Shown here piece after piece: positions 12,956-26,600 of a stretch of DNA of 64,000 nt (position 1 is its first letter; each line of letters starts with the position of its first letter). The stretch spans positions 4,044,469 to 4,108,468 of the forward strand of contig JACBWW010000049.1 of assembly GCA_020086605.1 (NCBI GenBank), in the 5' to 3' direction. Source of the stretch: Lanius collurio (lineage: Eukaryota > Chordata > Aves > Passeriformes > Laniidae). A program made the position numbers and the translations under genes. The notes beneath the pieces are model-generated. The model was not told the DNA's origin. It made no database searches and worked only from the letters and a program-made list of their open reading frames with translations.

Positions 12956-15900
12956 GTGGTCACTGAGTTCTGCTCTCCTTTCCCTCTGCCCTGATCTCTG
13001 ACAAACCTCACCAACTCAAATGCAGTTTCCTTTGGATCTGGACCTCTGTCCTGTTAACTGTGTTCTCCTACTGAAACTCCCGTCTCAGCCTGGCTCCCTG
13101 ACATCTGGGGACATCTGGTCCTCATCTCAGACCTGCTGTGTCTGAAGGGGAACTCTTTTTCTCTTATCCATCACTGGGACTTGCAACCTGGGTGACATCC
13201 TCATTTTAGACTTCCCTCTCTGTTCTCAATAGAGCTTCTCCCAGAGGTTCTCCCTATCCTACCATTCACACAGAAAAGATGCTCTTTTGTCTCATGCCTG
13301 CAGTCCTGCAGCATCTTTTCCTGGGCAAACCCAGCCTTGGCCCACCACTGCCTACCCAACTTACTGCCACACCCACTTCTTTTCCAGCTCATCATAACTG
13401 AGCATGTTTACCTCCCAGCTTTTCCCTGGATTCCCTTGGCTACCTATCTTCACCCTCTGTTTACAGAAGAGCTCTGAGGCAAGAACTTCCTCAGCTCTGC
13501 GTTTCTGCAGCATCTGCTTTGTGAGCCGTGACTAGGCCCAAGAACAAGAATAGCAACAACATGCAAGCTGGTTCCAGCCCAAGTCAGCAGAGGCCAGAAG
13601 TTGCTGCACTCATGAGTCTGTTCATAAATCAATGTGAAATGTGCTGTCTGAGTGTAGCTCCCAGTAGACACACATCTGCATAACACATACCACTGACACG
13701 ACTGGCAATGGGAAAGATATCCAAAGACAGCATTCCCACAGCTGAGGAGAAAGGAATAAAGATGTCTAATTCCCCTGTCCCTGGGGTGAACCCTGGCTCA
13801 GGTAAATGCACTTTTTAAGCATATGGGGTTTTAAAGGCAGAGGGACTGTTAGGAAAGTCTAATCTGTCCATACTGATGAAGTCACCCAGGGACTCCTGTG
13901 TCATGATCATTACTGAATTTAGAAGAAGAAAGTGGAAGACACACAATTCTCACTTTAAAATCCCAGGTGGTGGAGCAGGCAGGTCATCCCTTGGTCTGTT
14001 TTTTCAAGGTCCATTGTTCTTATGCTTTTTCTCATTCTAGATCTGCCTGGCTTCAGATTCCATCCATAGGCTCAAGTTGTGCTGTTGTCTGCTACGTGAA
14101 AAAAACATTCTTGTTAGATATTCTCACCCAGCACTGGCATTTATAACCCAATAATCAAGTATTCCCTTGAATAATTTGAATACACTTTCCTTCACTTGGT
14201 GGCAGAATGACCAGACATTATTGTAGCTTGATTGCCCCAGATTTTCAACATTCTTTTCTTCAGCAGACACCAGAGAAGAACTCAGGATCATAAAGGCTGG
14301 TCTCCAAACTGCCAGGGAGAGAGCAGCACCACCACATCTATTTGGTTTTCTGCTCTTTCATCCAAGAACCACATTTGTTCTGCTAGCCAGCGTTACACAA
14401 GTATGGAACAATTTTCATTGGTCACTCCTGAAGAAAAAAAAATGTATTGGCAAACTACAACTTGCCCTTCAATCCAAGCTTTGCTTATCAAGTGAAGGCA
14501 ATTCTGGCCTGGTTTTGGGCCAGAGCAAAAATCCCTCCAGCTCCCAGTCACTCACACTGGTTCTCTTCAGCTGCAGGGGAGTGATGAAGAAAGTGATGCT
14601 TACATATCTAAGTCCTAGTGTAACAGTCATATTGTAGGACTTTGGCTTCTTGTCTGGAAATAAAAAGATAGATATGTGAAATGTTTTGTCTTTGCTCAAG
14701 TTTTCTGGATTTATATCTTGTCCCTCCTATGTTTCCAAAGAGTTGAATTTTCTTCAGTGTTTGAATCACAGCTGGAGGTAACACCTTTCACACAGTCTTC
14801 TTCTAAAGTGAACTTAGTGCTGCTAAATGGTAACAGATTGCTGGAGCTGACTTCTCTCTGTACCCCCAGGAGAAGAGAAGCAGGACACACCTGAGCTGTA
14901 GAAGGGGTTGCCTTTCAAAAGGGCCAAGATGCTTCCAAACAAAGTCCACTTTGCCTTTGCTGGTGCAGAGAAGATATGCAGGTAAATTCAGCAGAGACAG
15001 GTCATTAGAAACAACAAGAGTCCCTGTGCAGCCTTTCTTCCCTCATCACTCAGAAACCAGCACCTGCCCTCAGAGAGTCTTGTGTAGATCCCAACTGGAA
15101 ATGAGAATCATTACCCTCATGCCATTACTGTCTGAACAGCAATGGGCACTTGTGCACAGGAGGCTGCTCAGCCCTGCCTTGGGATGATCCCATGTAGACA
15201 AACGTTCTTCTTGCAGTTTGCCTGGATAGAACAGAAAGGGCATCTTATAATGAGAGACCTTAGTACCATGTATGGTTAATGCAATTGAACTCACTCTCTG
15301 CTCAGTTTTCACAACAGGGTTCTTACTCTGATGAGTTAATTCCCTTTGACGTCCCTTCTGTCCCTCCCCTGCTTTCATTGAGTCTAAAATAACCCAACTG
15401 TCCATCTTGCTTATGGAATTACTGAACTTTTAAGAGAACACAAAGTGCTCTCCCACAAGGATTTGGGATTAAACCTCTCTTGTTTATTTTAAACATAACA
15501 TCTTAATTCTTCCACTGCTAGAGGGCAAATGAGTCCCCACAACCCCAAAGAAACCTGTTTTCAAGCCCTATAGCAAAGGTCAGTGTGATTTGTTTTTCAT
15601 TATAGATGTTCTTTCCAGTAAAGTTGTCTCATGGTATATGACAGTTCTATTACAAAATGCCTTTATATAATTTAAAGAATTTTTATTGAAAATATTTTCC
15701 ATTATAAACCAACAGATTATTAACTTTCAGCACCATTCTCTTCTCCCAAGCTGCACTAATCAATGGATTAGTTGATTATTTTTCCTGGGATGAGGTAAGG
15801 AAAACAACTGCCTGCTATCCCATGTCTCATCCAGCACCCAAGGAGCTCTGGATTTGGAGGGGGAAATCCCACTGAAGCTGGCATTTCCTTGAACTGGGTC

Positions 15901-16836
15901 TGACTTCAGTCTCCTGGCTCTGGGGCTGTGTGTTCCTCATGTACAGATGTGCATGCACATCTGGAGGGGGAGACTTGTGGAAAAGAGGGGCAAGGCAGCA
16001 CAGATTACTGAGTGATAGATTACTGTAGACTATCATAGGGTAAGAAATGCCCCTGCACCCCATGAAGCCCTACAGATGAAGAGATAGGAAATAACATGAG
16101 GGATGAAATAACATGAGGCAGATGCAGGGATGTAGAGCTCAAGAGAAAGCTAACAACAGTGGGGAAAAGGGCAGTGAGGGAAGCAGCTTGTCAAGGAAAA
16201 TTTTAAGCAAAGAAGGAGCAAATGAAAGAATTAAGTTAACTAATTGAACAGTACATGGTAAAACTAGAAAAATAGGGACAAGAAAGGAAAAAAAGAACAA
16301 TGAGAATCCCAACCCTTTTTCTTTTACATGGCCAGCTGGAGGTGTCCAGTACAAACTCCATCAGAGAAACCTGTACATCTCCACAGGAGCTGTCAGACCT
16401 TCTGTAACACAGCTTTCACTGTCACAATGGCCACTGCCTCTTGTCCTGCAGAAAGCTGGGCTTAGCCCGAGTATCACACCCTGCCTCATGCCCTCTCTCA
16501 GCTGCTCCCCATGCTCTTGACCCTCATGGAGCCAGAGAGCTGTTGTGCCTGCCCCATCACGGCCCCACCATCACCCCCAAACCACCTTTTTTCTAATGGG
16601 CATCTTCACACCTACTTCAATTTCTGGGCCATTTTAAATGAAGTACCAAGAGGAGAGAGGAGGATTTCTTGTCTGGGGTGGCCTTATAAGCTGTGTCCCT
16701 GACAGTGCAGGGTCATAACCTTCTCACCAATTTCCAGCAACACTCACATGAGATGTGCCCACTACCCACAAACCACCTACTCCCCAACCACCAGGCAGTA
16801 ATTTTCTCTCTTTAATTGCTCATGATAGGGCATCAA
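12956..16836. other. Intergenic
   Basis: No gene recognised. Near 16088-16117 a short ATGAAATAACATGAGG-type motif is duplicated in tandem. Otherwise ordinary sequence. Confidence 0.55.
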
Positions 16837-16841
16837 ACCAC

Positions 16842-17285
16842 TGTTGCAGTGTATCCCTGGGGTCCCCTGGGTCCTGGCCATGTGACTCTGTTATTCCTTT
16901 GTTTAAAGTTCAAGTAGCCCGGACTTTGATCTGGTTGGTTGTTTATCCCAGCTCCACCCCTGGTATCCCCTTTACCCTTCCCTGTGACAGAAGTAACTTC
17001 ACACAGAGGCTCTGCCTCTTTTCCCAGCTGCCCTCTTGATCAGATGCACCCCATCTTTTGGGATGGGGAAATAATGATTCTAAGAATAGAGCTGAGGTCT
17101 GAGTTATATTTCATCTCTTTGCTTCTGCCTCTGGTGAGTAGCTGACAGCTGGCACTGGCTTACGTGGGGCTGCACTGCTGAGGGATTTTTAAGCTGTCTG
17201 TAGATGGTTTGAGATATTCCAAGGCACATAGAGGCAAACTTTACCACAGAAATTGAGCAGTGTACAAAGCTATATAATAACCACA
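16842..17285 (+). mobile_element. Solo LTR, family A copy 1
   Basis: A 444-bp segment that aligns along its whole length with 23155-23609. It starts TGTTGC and ends CACA, so it has the TG...CA termini of an LTR. It is flanked by a matching 5-bp candidate target duplication, ACCAC, at 16837-16841 and 17286-17290. Shared blocks include GATCTGGTTGGTTGTTTATC, TCTGGTGAGTAGCTG and GAGATATTCCAAG. No gag, pol or env frames adjoin it. It has lost most CpGs relative to copy 2, which suggests greater age. Confidence 0.82.
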
Positions 17286-17476
17286 ACCACCTAGAAAAAA
17301 ACTCACAAAATGGGTCAAGGCCCTGCTCTATTAGCATATGAGCTTTGTATTTTTCTGCCTTAAGTAGGTCTTGTTCTTCTCTGCTATGCTCTAGAATAGA
17401 GCTCTATCCACAGAGCAGCTGACATGAAAGCACATTCCCCCACCATTGTGCAGGAGGTTTCTTTGGATTTTAGAAA

Positions 17477-17528
17477 TTACCCTTTGCAAAGGGTAAAAAG
17501 GCTATGCTTAACCCAGTGGGTTAACCCA
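17477..17528. repeat. Cluster of three perfect palindromes
   Basis: A 20-bp perfect palindrome at 17477-17496 (arm TTACCCTTTG), a 17-bp odd palindrome at 17508-17524 (arm TTAACCCA around a central G) and an overlapping 12-bp palindrome TGGGTTAACCCA at 17517-17528. They lie about 190 bp beyond the LTR copy 1. Confidence 0.85.
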
Positions 17529-20500
17529 AGAACATGGCATGTGCTCTGATCCAGCTCCCTCATGGAGAATCCTCCTCTTCTCATGCCAATCAGCTGGCTT
17601 GGTGCTGAACACAACTGTCCTCCTGACTCAGGGGGATTTCTTTCCTCCAGAGCTGGGTCAGCAATGCCACCAGCATTCATGAAGGATTCACTTGAATGCC
17701 AGTGATGAGAGCAATGCTGCTGATGGGTAACTGTTGGTCATTTAGTCCTGCTCCCGAATTCCTTGGTAATGAAATGCTTGAACACACCATCAGAACTGCA
17801 AAGGAGGAAGAAATAGCTCCACCTCTGAACCTGTTTCTGCTGAACTCATCACACAACTGCTGATGCCCCAGTGGCAGAGACTGACAGCTGTGCTGCTGTG
17901 CAGGGATTGTTGCATTTGCACACACACAGCAGCCAGAGAAAGGTCATATGTCAAGGCCAGGACAGCTGTCCCCTGGCCACCATTTCAGGGGCTGGTGACA
18001 CATGTACAAAACAGGTGCAGTTGGAGCCAGTGAAGGCTACCAGGTCCAGTAGCAGCAGCCAAAGCAAATGATTTGCTGGATTATATTGCCTGTCAGCAGA
18101 GCTGCCTGGCTCCTTCTTGGATTGCATTGTTTGGGCTGAAATATCACATTTTACATGTTATCTTTGGTGAGATTTATGTAGACAAGGTTTTCAATGGTCT
18201 CTCCATCAGGGCAGTCTAAAGAGTAGTGCCTTTTTTCTCTTGTGTAGAAGACTTTGCTCCTTTGAGCAAAGGCAAGACTTTCATATCTCGCTGAAACACA
18301 GGGATGGAGGAGATTGACTGGAAGGATAAGATTTGGGGACAAAAATGCCAAGCCTGGTAGGTCACGTGGGTATTGGCTTCTTACTTCATAAAGAGATTGT
18401 GAATTCACATCTATTAATGTGTTTGTGGCACTCAGATAACATGGAGACAAGCACCACAGGAAAGTCCATACAGGTGTTGATAATTTGGCTTCTCAAGTCT
18501 GCCTCTCAAATCCTTTCAGATTCAAGAATGGGATTTCAGGACATTTGCACACTAAGCAGTGAAGATAAAACATAAGTGGTCACTAGGAGGGCACATTCCA
18601 AACTGCTGCTCATGGCTCAGTGCCCTGAAGAGACAGCAGGAGTTCTTGCACTACTGAAGATTTACCATTACTCACTTGTGTCTGTGTGCATGTAGCACTG
18701 AGACAGCAGGGGAGACCTTCTCTGCTCATCCCATCTCCAATGCAACAGTTAGAGAAGAGCTGCTTTCTGCAGACAGCCTGCTAAAAACCCTGCTGTGCAG
18801 GGGCTTGCTGGAGCTGGGCACAGGCAAATGTGAAGTCCTGAAACACTTAGAAGTGACATTTGCAATATAGACAGCCCAAAGAAGTTGTCCATGTTACTAG
18901 GAGAGTCAGTCTATAGCAGGAATTTCTGGGAATAAGAGCACAAAGTCACTTGCTCATAGCTTTCCCATTGCAGCCCTCCATCCTCTCACCACGAGTTCTC
19001 TGCTGAAGTTCATCTCCCAGCCCTCTGATGCACAGGTGATAACAACCACAAGAGGAAGGGAAATATCTCTTCCAGAGAGGTGAATGTTAATCACTAGTTT
19101 GGATTAAATATATCTCAGCTGCTAGAAACAGCTGTGATTTTTTTTCTTTGCCATTTTTAAGTGTGATGCATTCCTCCTCTTCACCATCCCCTCGTGAAGG
19201 GGGAAAGAAAAGCTTGGATAAAAGCCTTGCTCCAGGGCAAGAAAAGATCCAAACTGCAGCTTTGCATAAATCTGTCACTTTGATTCCCCTGAGAACAAGT
19301 GCAAATGTGGAAAATGGCATAGTGAAGCAAGCACAGGTGTTAACTCCTATTTTTTCAATTGTGGGGATAAAAAAAAGAAAAGGGAGAAAATGTTGTTGTG
19401 AACAGCCCCCTGAACGTGATGCCTTTCACTCAGCTTTGCTTTCTTCACTCTTCCAGAACTACCTCTGTGTCCATGAAGTCTTACTTCTAAACCGGGAAGG
19501 AAATGGGGAAATTGTCCCTTATCAGTATGTGCTGCAAAATCCACATTAACCACTCTGTTGCTTCTGCTGTTTTGTTCTCTCTCTAGAACAATTTGTAGGG
19601 CTTTTCCCCTCTCCCTCTCTCACTTTTAAACACTAATGCATCAAAGATTTTCTGAGTTTGGCTCATGTGTGGGAGGGCAGCTTCTGAGGACGCTCAGTGA
19701 TGTTTCACCCCAGGGTCAGCTTTGCATCCTACATTAAATTTGGCTTTTTAACTTGAAACAAAGAAACACTGTTATTACAAGCACTTTATTTTTTTCTCAA
19801 TACTTTCACTTCCAAACGCTTCTGCAGCCAGCAGCCAGATTTTGCTCAGGCAAGTGAAGACAGCCATGGGGACTGAATCCATTTTTGCTGGCAATGCCCT
19901 GGTTGCACCCAGCAGGACCGACAGCACCTGGAGGCAAGGGCTGCCCCTCGGTGGCAACTGTATGTGGGGTATGCAGCAGGGCCCCCCACACCAGCAGGAA
20001 TGGCACAGGCACCTCCTGCTCTGCCTGGGGCTCCTCATGCCCCCAGCCATCCCACACAGACCCCCTCTGGCTGCAGCCCAGCTCCACACCCCTACATTTG
20101 TCCCTTAATCTTCCATGCTTTCATTAGGCAGGAGGTGTTTTCGTTAAGGCTACATTGTGCAGAAGGAAATTGCTTTTGCCACTGCAGTCCCAAGGGCTAT
20201 GCATTTCTCAGGCAATTAGACCTTTATCAGGCTCTACAGTGCAGAGATAAGGATTGCTGAGTATCTGTTGGCTGACACTGACTGACATAGACATATAGCT
20301 TAATTAATGTAAGTGAAATGCTTTGAAGTCCTTTTTATTTTTGGGGGGAGGCTGGATTTTGGTTGGGTTTTTTGTTGTCGTTTGGTTGGTAGGTTTTTGT
20401 TATTGTTTATTTCTTTGTTTTAAGGCCTTGCCCGGTTAATTGGTAAAAGCATATTTAGATTAAATGCAGTTAAATTATTTAGTACAGTGTTGGGTACCAC

Positions 20501-20762
20501 TAGTCACCACATCTAAGCCTGGCAAGATGCTCTCTCCAGTTGTGATGGACTTGGTGACCACCTCCCTCCTGTGACAGTCTCAGGAGCACCACCTGATGGG
20601 ACTGGAGACCCCCCCTGATTGCTCACCACTTTCTCACACTGAACCACACCAGGACTCATGGTGCTGAGGCAGAAGACCTGACTCTTGCTCTGACATTGGA
20701 CTAGCTGCCCACACCAGGACATCTCTAATCCTACTCAGCTATAATCTGAGAGTATATGGAAA
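17529..20762. other. Intergenic between LTRs
   Basis: No gene or retroviral internal region recognised. A G/T-rich low-complexity stretch lies at about 20325-20425. The lack of retroviral frames argues against this being the inside of a provirus. Confidence 0.55.
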
Positions 20763-20767
20763 ATGGT

Positions 20768-21395
20768 TGTCCTGGGTTGCAATGTAAAATGTACCCAAAA
20801 GTCTGTATTCTGTCACCATCTTCATAAACTGTTAAAACTGGTGGGACAGTGTTCCCCACCTCCCTCATGACTCATCCCTGATAAGCTCATGAGGCTATCT
20901 TCTGTTGATGGGCCAGCTGTTGACACCAGGTGGGGCAGAGTCCTTTATCTCTCCCATACTATCTCCTGTTAATGGGCCATCACCTCATGACTGATAAGAC
21001 TCTATCACCCATTGTGAGATGCTCCGCCCAGAGGGAGGAACCAAGCCTTCCAGCCTGGATATAAGGGGAGATTTTGAACACCACAGGCAGCCTTTCCACT
21101 GGATTCTCAGAGGAAGACCAGACCCTTCTACATTGCCACTGGACCTTCAGAGGAAGACGAGACCTTCTCTACAGAGCCACTGCTTCAACGGAACCATCAC
21201 TTCAGGAGGACTGCAGCCACCATTTAAATTGCACTGCTGCTAACCCCCTGACTGCCAGGGGGTCAGGTTTGTACTCTGACTCTGTCAGTGGGTTGTGGGG
21301 TTTTTTTTTGTACTATTACATTTATTTTATTTCTTTCTTATTAAATTGTATTTCTGACTTGAAGTCCCTCACTAGTTTGCTTTAAAACCAGTACA
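20768..21395 (+). mobile_element. Solo LTR, family B
   Basis: A 628-bp LTR starting TGTCCTGGGTTG and ending AGTACA, flanked by a perfect 5-bp target duplication ATGGT at 20763-20767 and 21396-21400. Inside, in order, are a TATA-like GGATATAAGGGG near 21056 and an ATTAAA poly(A) signal near 21340 after a T-rich tract, giving plus orientation. The start resembles common passerine endogenous retrovirus LTRs, and a 5-bp duplication fits an ERVL-like element. No internal viral genes are attached. Confidence 0.88.
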
Positions 21396-22284
21396 ATGGT
21401 TTACCCACCAAGGGAGTTTTGTATAACAGTGCAGTGCTGCTTCTGCTGGAAGCCAAATTAATTGTAAGGTTTGGCCAAGTTCTGCATAGGTTGAAACCTG
21501 ATTTTTGAGTCAGTTTCTGTCTGACAAAGCATGATTTTGGCATCTCCACCAGCATCTTTGCTTTTGGGGCTGTTGTTCCCATTCCAGCAAACAAGATGCA
21601 GGTGGTTTGTGCTCAGACTGAGGATACCTGTGGGTCTTGTGTCAAGACCATTATATGAAGTTGAGTTTAAACAGATGAAAAGGTGAGAATATGGGGAATT
21701 TCAGCAGCCTGTACAATTAATTTGCAATGATGGAGGTAGGATGAATTCCACCACTGGAAGTAGCTGGCTTTTCTTGTGGACATGCAGTCCAGGCTAATGT
21801 ACAGCTCTGCCCATTGTTTGGTGACTGAGGGATCACACCGGATCACACCAAGGGTTGTGCTGGATTGTGACTGGAGTTTCTCATTTCACTAGTCTACCAA
21901 CCCTCACTGAAACAAACAGGAGGCTGAAACTGATGTTTTTAATGTGTGTTGTGTTGGCTGTTGAAACACAACATTATTTCTGATCATCTCTTTTACATCA
22001 CTCTGAGATCGAATAAACTTACTATGGACAAGGGCAATCATACATAGACATGATGAACATATCATATGATTAATACTCCATGGTTTAAATGAGTTCAGAT
22101 CTCTCTTAAGCAAAAGATCTTTTTTGTTGGGGAGGATGAAATAGGGAAACCTTATAAATATGACTGCTTGGCAAAAAGATTCTGAAAATATGAAACCTGT
22201 AAGCGAAATAGAAATGAAAGCTGGCTTTGAGATATAAGATACCAAGCTGTGAGTTACTGTACAACCAAAAAACAATGGGCTAGC

Positions 22285-22870
22285 CAGCTGAAGGAGAATC
22301 CCTCTTGATTGAACAAAGTCTTTAGCAAAGAAGAGGATTCTTCAGCAAGCATAAAAGTCCAAGGGTCAGAGAAATCCTGCCAGAGAGGCAGGGAAGAAAA
22401 AAGTAGTTTTAGAAAGTAGTTTTTAGGAGTTAAAATGTAACACAGTATGGTAATGTATTAGTTTTGATAGGTTGTATGTAAATTCTATAAGGATTTCTAT
22501 TGATTGGATGTTGTGCTATTACCATATTCAGTATAAGAAGAGATATAATATCACGTAACCAGACTTTCAGCTTTCTTGCAAGCTCTCTCTCTAGTAATCT
22601 GTCTCTTGCAATCTCTCAATCCTCTCAGGCAAGCTCTCTCTCTTGCAATCTCTCTAGACTGTAACTCTCTTCCTCTCTATCTCCTGCTCTGCCTCTCTCA
22701 CTCTCTCTGGGGCATGCTCTAAGCTGTGGCTGGCAACTTCAGCAGAGCTCCTGCACCCACAACCCTTGCAAATAAACTGCACGTTTCAGGAGCTGCCTTG
22801 AACTGTAAAGATCATCCCGAACTGACTGTGTCCCGTGGAACCTTTTTATTTTTCACACTTTTTCTGTTCA
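22285..22870 (+). mobile_element. Probable LTR, family C (boundaries approximate)
   Basis: LTR-like architecture: a region beginning about TGAAGGAGAATCCC, a TATA-type TATAAGAAGAGATATAA near 22532, a strongly CT-rich R/U5-like tract with repeated CTCTCTCTTGCAATCTCT units at 22570-22710, and an AATAAA signal near 22770. I could not find a target-site duplication, so both ends are estimates. It resembles passerine ERV LTRs but is not matched to a named family here. Confidence 0.6.
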
Positions 22871-23154
22871 ATATCCAGAAGCTGGAACACAATTTCTCAA
22901 GAGGAAACCTTGGTTCTTAGCATCACTTCCCTCTTGGTTCATCTTTCCTTAGAGGCATTTGAGAAAGTGATGCATAGACTGGAAATTGCAGAATATTTTC
23001 TGAAAAGAAAGAGAAATACACTGTAAAACAGTAAAATCTTGCTGGTCCAGCAGGAGCTGGAGTCAGGACACCAGAGTGTAAGTCTCTTTCCTACCTCTGT
23101 GACATTTTGGGCAAGTCACCAAAGGATGAATCTTAGTCCCACTGCACCCCAGAT

Positions 23155-23609
23155 TGTTGCGGTGGACCCCCCTGGGCCCCCTCCGGCCGGGTCCCTGCCA
23201 AGTGACTCTGAGATAGCTGGGTTTGTCTGATGTTCAAGCAGCCCAGGTTCTGATCTGGTTGGTTGTTTATCCCAGCTCCGCCCCTGGTATCCCCTTCCCC
23301 CCCCCTCTGGGACAAAACCAACTGGACACAAAGCCTTGCCCTCTTACCCCGGCCGACCCTCACGCAAGGTCGGTGCTCTGTCCCCTCTGGGACAGAGGGA
23401 ATAAATGACTTAACACCATAAAGGGGGTTTGAGCTATATTTATCTTCTCAACTTCTGCTTCTGGTGAGTAGCTGTCAACTAACACTGGTTTAAGGTGGGG
23501 CTGCACAGTCGAGGAATAGTTAGGCTGTTTGTAAATGGTTTAAGATATTCCAAGACATAAAGAGGCAAGCTCGCCACAGAAATTAAGCAGTGGACAAGCT
23601 AGTCAACCA
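23155..23609 (+). mobile_element. Solo LTR, family A copy 2
   Basis: Homologous over its length to 16842-17285. It starts TGTTGCGG, ends CAACCA, and is flanked by CCAGA at 23149-23153 and 23610-23614, with one extra T between the left repeat and the TG end. It contains GGGAATAAATG near 23399 as a poly(A) signal and keeps many CpGs in its first 220 bp, unlike copy 1. No retroviral reading frames lie between the copies, and each copy has its own candidate target duplication, so these look like independent insertions. Confidence 0.82.
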
Positions 23610-23614
23610 CCAGA

Positions 23615-26600
23615 GCAGACTCTTATTTTTAACTAGGGATAACATCATTTTCTTTGATCACAGTGGTGGGGTGAAGCTGAGATCCTGGAGTATGATGATA
23701 CTACAGTAATGAGGACTACATGAATAAAGCTCATGTTGCAGGAAAGACTACTAGCAAAGAATTCATAACTAGTAAATCGAGGAAAGGAAATACAGCAGTG
23801 AAATGTTCAGAACTGCTAACTGTGTTTAAAGGTTTGGGAAAATGCCTAGAGCTGTAAGTAGATGCCAGAGAAATTAATTACGGTAATAAAACTTCTGGGA
23901 AGAGGTAGAAATGCTGGAATGATCAAATCATTTGTAATTATGAAGAATATTTTCTGTCCTCTTGGTAACACAGAGCTGCAAGGAACGTGTGTGCTGCCTC
24001 CAGAAATGTGAGGGGCCAGGATGTCATCCTTTCAGAAACAAAACAGACAAGAACTGAAAAGGAAAAAAAAAAAAAAGCCAAACCAAACAAATGCCTCAGA
24101 GGTCAATATGCAGCAGCCAGAACTTGAAAAGGCAGCCTGGGGAAAGTCCCTGTGAACCTTCCCTCTGCTCACATAGGAATTCCTTGCCCCTAACCTTTGT
24201 CTGGGATCAGCTGAATCATGCTATATGGTATTATTTTTCATTCCAGCTGCGTACCTCCAGGCTGCATACATCCAAGTGGATCATCAGGGACAAACAAGCC
24301 TCTACTCTTCTTTTCTTTCTCTGGCCCTTGTGTTCATGTCTGGAGATTCTTGTCCAACCTAGAGGCCTCTGCTGGAGCCACGTTGGTCTCAAAGGGTGAT
24401 GGGAAGCACCCACAAGAGCAGAAGAAGTTGCTGCAGCTGAGAGATGTGCAATTGCTCCTTCATTGACATATTTAAAGACAGTATTTGCTGCTCACTGCAA
24501 AAAATTATTCATAAATCCCAACCTTGATGACGAGTTGGCAGCACAATCACCTAAACTCTCTGTATAGGCAGTCCAGGTCACTGGTGACTGTTTAGGCTGT
24601 GCTGTTTCAAGATTAATTTATTGCCTCATGGGTTTCCCCTGGCTCTGCAAGGCTTTTCTGGATTTACACATACTGCCAACTGCTGCACAGAAAGCCAAAG
24701 GGGAAGGATAGGGCTCAGAGAGGAGATACAGATGGGCCCTGTCTAGCAAAGCTTTAGTTTGATTTGCTTCTGAATATCATGATCTCTTTGTACTGCACCG
24801 CTTGTGTTGCAGGCCATTGAAAAGAAATAATAAAAAACCACATTGCAAGCCATGAAAATGAAAGGCTTTGATCTTTTTCTGCTGTTTGGGAGAAAAGCTG
24901 CAAACTCCACCTTGCTGAATGCAGCCCTAGCTGAGCTTTTCATAAACTCACTCCTACAGGCTTCATCCAAATAACAAACTGGGTCCCTATCTGGAGTTTG
25001 TGTCGTCCATTTAAAGGAAGCTTTGATACACAGCAGTGGGATTCCCCCATGCACCAGTTCATGATGTTTCCTTGATTTTTCCCCCTTACAGAGATGGGAG
25101 GCAATTTTCACTCCTTGCAGAAATGGCACACAATTCTTACTGGGATAACTCAATGCATCATATGGCTCGTCCTCAACACTGCACCTAACAGCCCTGATGT
25201 AGTGACTGTTCAGCACCATCCCAGAGTGCTGTCCTTGTGGATGCTCCTATCCCTTGGAAATATTTTAACACCTTTAAATCAGGCTGGCTGCCTCTCATAC
25301 TACTTAGGATTCAGAGCACTTTTCCTAGACACACTGCAGAAGGAACCCTGGAGATTCCCTGAAAGAAAGGAAAACTTCACATGGTATTTTTTATCTGTGG
25401 GCTCTGCAGTGATACTATCGTGCATCTCCTGGATTGCTGACATCTTGGCATTAATCCTCATTGAATTTGTTTGCCAGCTATAGCCTGCTGTCTCAGATAT
25501 GATTTATGCCTTCACTGTTATTCTGCCCCATTAAAACAAGACTATCCCTCAGGGAAGCCCCTTCTTCTCAATATTTATGAGCAGGTTTGATCTAGAGATT
25601 CCCAAACCCAGTACTTTCAAAGAAGACATCATGTGGGCAACTTTCATCTATAAACTGCAGAAGCCACCAGGGTGGTATGACAATCTGATGTGACATCCTA
25701 CTGCTCAATGGTTTACTGGGATTAAGAGACTCTATCCCTTAAGCACTGTGTCATTTCACCAGGGGAGTTAGGAGTTTATTGCAGTCTTTTCCAGAGATGG
25801 CAACATTTCAGTGAGGAGACGTCATGGGGCATTATATTCTAGTGAGGTTCTCGCCCTGCATTTTGAGAGAATCCAAATGCCATTCAGAAACACTTCCAGT
25901 ACCATGTTTATTGCCTTTTTTTTCACTCTCCAAGTTAAAAGCTATTTGTCAGTCTCTTTTCTTCTTTGTGTACTTTACACAATCAGCTCTCAATAAGTGC
26001 ATGATTTATGCTTTAGGATGAAACCTGGAAATAGCACTCAGACCCCTGGAGAGTTCATTCCTTCAAACTAAAGAGGCTTTCAAACCATTCTGCCTGATTG
26101 CATCACGATACAGAATGATTCAAGAGAGCAATCCTTATTCACTTCTGCTGCTCCTTTGGTGAGAATCAGCACAGCACAGCACAGGGGGGAGCCAGCTGTT
26201 TGGCTTTTTTATTTTATTTTGGTGGTTTTATCCCATTTTCCACCTCAGCCTGCACCTAATTCTCAGATATATTAGCTCAAGATGGAAGTAACTGCTCTGA
26301 TTTCAAGTGAGATGGGGTTTACTCAGCTGGCTGCCTGCTTTGCTCAATTATTAATGTTGGAGCACTATTGATTTTGCGTCCCTGAGATTAGTGGTGAACA
26401 AGTGCTGAAAAATGGAAGTGGCAAGCACAGGAACAAGAAAAAAGCAGCATCTACTTCCAATACAGTTCAGTCACCTGAAATCCAAGTGGCCCATGAAATA
26501 TGTTTATCTGTGCAAAATCATCCCCACAGAAGTTACTTTTTTCTCTCTCAAATTCCTCTAGTTACATTCACTCAACATTACTCTTCTTTCCCAGGTTCAA

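Noticed and set aside
16842..23609. A full provirus bounded by the two family A LTRs
   Set aside because: The flanking 5-mers differ for each LTR, no gag/pol/env frames lie between, and unrelated LTRs sit inside the interval.
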